From a bacterium (GTDB taxonomy: Bacteria > Campylobacterota > Campylobacteria > Campylobacterales > Sulfurimonadaceae), in the NCBI GenBank assembly GCA_018822665.1, contig JAHJJX010000019.1:186001-250000 (forward strand): DNA of 64,000 bases. The letters are read 5' to 3'. This document shows positions 63,119-64,000 of this stretch, in pieces. Every line of letters begins with the position of its first letter. Positions within the stretch are counted from its first letter, which is position 1. The position numbers and the translations under genes are program-made. The notes beneath the pieces were generated by a model. It worked only from the letters and a program-made list of their open reading frames with translations, searched no databases and had not been told where the DNA came from.

Positions 63119-64000
63119 CTATAACAAGTTTTCCTCTTCATCTCTGGTTTGTTCCCAGTCTCTACGAGATTCAAAACCTTTTTTTGCCCATTGTAAAAAC
63201 TCTAATACACTTTCATTATCTTTATACATCTCTAACATTTTTTCAATGTTTTTTATTTTTTTATTTGCAACGGGGACATATGAACCACTCCATCCTTCAC
63301 TACTTACTTTTATACTACTATACAAATCCTCATCTTCAGGATACTCACTTAAAAGTTTAATGACAATCTCTGGTAAAGTATCGCTCTCAAAATCAATATT
63401 TAAAGATTTGGCAACTATATATTTTGCTTTTGTATAATCTGTTGTTTTTAACCAACTTATTACATCATCTGATTGAATATATGAAAAGATTGAATGATTA
63501 AACCACTTAGACATATAACCACCCTGCATAAAATCAACAAAACGACTATATAAAGGATATGTTGCTGGTTTTAACTCATCAAGTTTATTTTTTATTTTTT
63601 CCCAAAAAAAGTCTGGATATTTTTGAATAATTTTATATATTGAACGAAATCCACCATCTTCAAATTTTCCTTGATTGTCCAATTCATTTAAAATAGCATC
63701 CCAAATTTTTGTCAATAATGGCTCTTGCATCTCAAAATTATTTGAGAAATAATCATCCATCATATTATCTATATCATGAGCAACTCTATGAATATTTGAG
63801 TATTTAAATATATCATTTTGGATATAGTAAGTAGTATATTTTTCTAGTAATTCTTTATCTTTTTTTTGATGAACATACTGGATACATACTGCAAAACTAT
63901 CACATTTATTTTCAATGATTGAGTTAATTTTATCCATAAAGTTTATAAACTCATTTTTATCAGTATCTCTTAACCAAAACCCAAAAATCAAGTTTTCAAG
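63119..64000 (-). CDS. Helical protein of the defence operon, 5' end outside window
   Basis: At least 294 residues; the frame stays open to the right edge, so TTG 63991 is probably not the start. The visible part is helical and HEAT-like (LTKIWDAILNELDNQGKFED, YPDFFWEKIKNKLDELKPAT), with Trp-rich patches (VSSEGWSGSYVPVANKKIK) and an acidic end (RRDWEQTRDEEENLL). Such C-termini occur in large NTPase or sensor proteins of defence loci, but I cannot name the family. It is the most upstream gene of the operon that is visible. Confidence 0.55.
   Translation of the reverse strand, partial: LENLIFGFWLRDTDKNEFINFMDKINSIIENKCDSFAVCIQYVHQKKDKELLEKYTTYYIQNDIFKYSNIHRVAHDIDNMMDDYFSNNFEMQEPLLTKIWDAILNELDNQGKFEDGGFRSIYKIIQKYPDFFWEKIKNKLDELKPATYPLYSRFVDFMQGGYMSKWFNHSIFSYIQSDDVISWLKTTDYTKAKYIVAKSLNIDFESDTLPEIVIKLLSEYPEDEDLYSSIKVSSEGWSGSYVPVANKKIKNIEKMLEMYKDNESVLEFLQWAKKGFESRRDWEQTRDEEENLL

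Noticed and set aside
49144-64000. CRISPR array in the accessory region
   Set aside because: No regularly spaced direct repeats or cas genes were seen.

Overview
The window comes from a low-GC Campylobacterota (epsilonproteobacterial) chromosome, most likely a free-living Sulfurimonas-type organism. Support comes from gene neighbourhoods I recall from Campylobacter jejuni (flgA-ubiX-coaD-tmk; coaBC-hypothetical-uppS-prepilin peptidase-YjgP-truA; a CiaD-like gene beside purU; hemL followed by an AtpZ-like gene), from GG-TATAAT type -10 boxes without clear -35 boxes, and from the protein families. The genus is an inference. I saw no rRNA, tRNA, IS transposase or CRISPR array.

Layout. Positions 1-49.1 kb are core chromosome. 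On the minus strand, 1-9.4 kb: a C40 peptidase lipoprotein, an S24 repressor with an operator, a leuD-leuB-TPR-CiaD-like-purU-trmL run, a split PAS/MCP-CZB energy-taxis receptor, and flgF-flgG. At 9.6-15.3 kb: rpoD, membrane proteins, hemL and a TonB-like protein. At 15.3-20.5 kb: an RND efflux operon in which one deletion has removed the end of the adaptor and the start of the pump. At 20.7-29.6 kb: flgA-ubiX-coaD-tmk and coaBC-to-truA. At 29.6-49.1 kb: an LTA-synthase-like sulfatase, an IscU-like/ferritin-like pair, a MacAB-TolC exporter, glyS, a superoxide reductase, a degenerate-GGDEF/EAL protein, a family 4 uracil-DNA glycosylase and a YbgC thioesterase.

From 49.14 kb to the right edge the window is an accessory island. 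A tyrosine recombinase sits directly against ybgC, followed by an HTH protein, a RepA-like ATPase, divergent regulators with several operator-like repeats, small unknown proteins and a second tyrosine recombinase (to 57.0 kb). Then comes a tightly packed six-gene leftward operon (57.3 kb to beyond 64 kb): an unrecognised helical protein, a DUF1016 nuclease, a DEAD/DEAH helicase, a T5orf172 GIY-YIG protein, a His-rich cupin-like protein and a two-TM membrane protein. I read this as a defence operon, with the last two genes a possibly new effector pair.

The most striking genome-scale signal is an 11-base word, GGCATGTGGAA. It occurs 17 times exactly (8 on +, 9 on -) between 3.5 and 47.0 kb, often between genes, and not once in the 15-kb island. 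Density, lack of strand bias, intergenic enrichment and preferred reading frames in genes (Pro-His-Ala or Ala-Cys-Gly) resemble the DNA uptake sequences of Pasteurellaceae and Neisseriaceae. I know of no such sequence described for this phylum.
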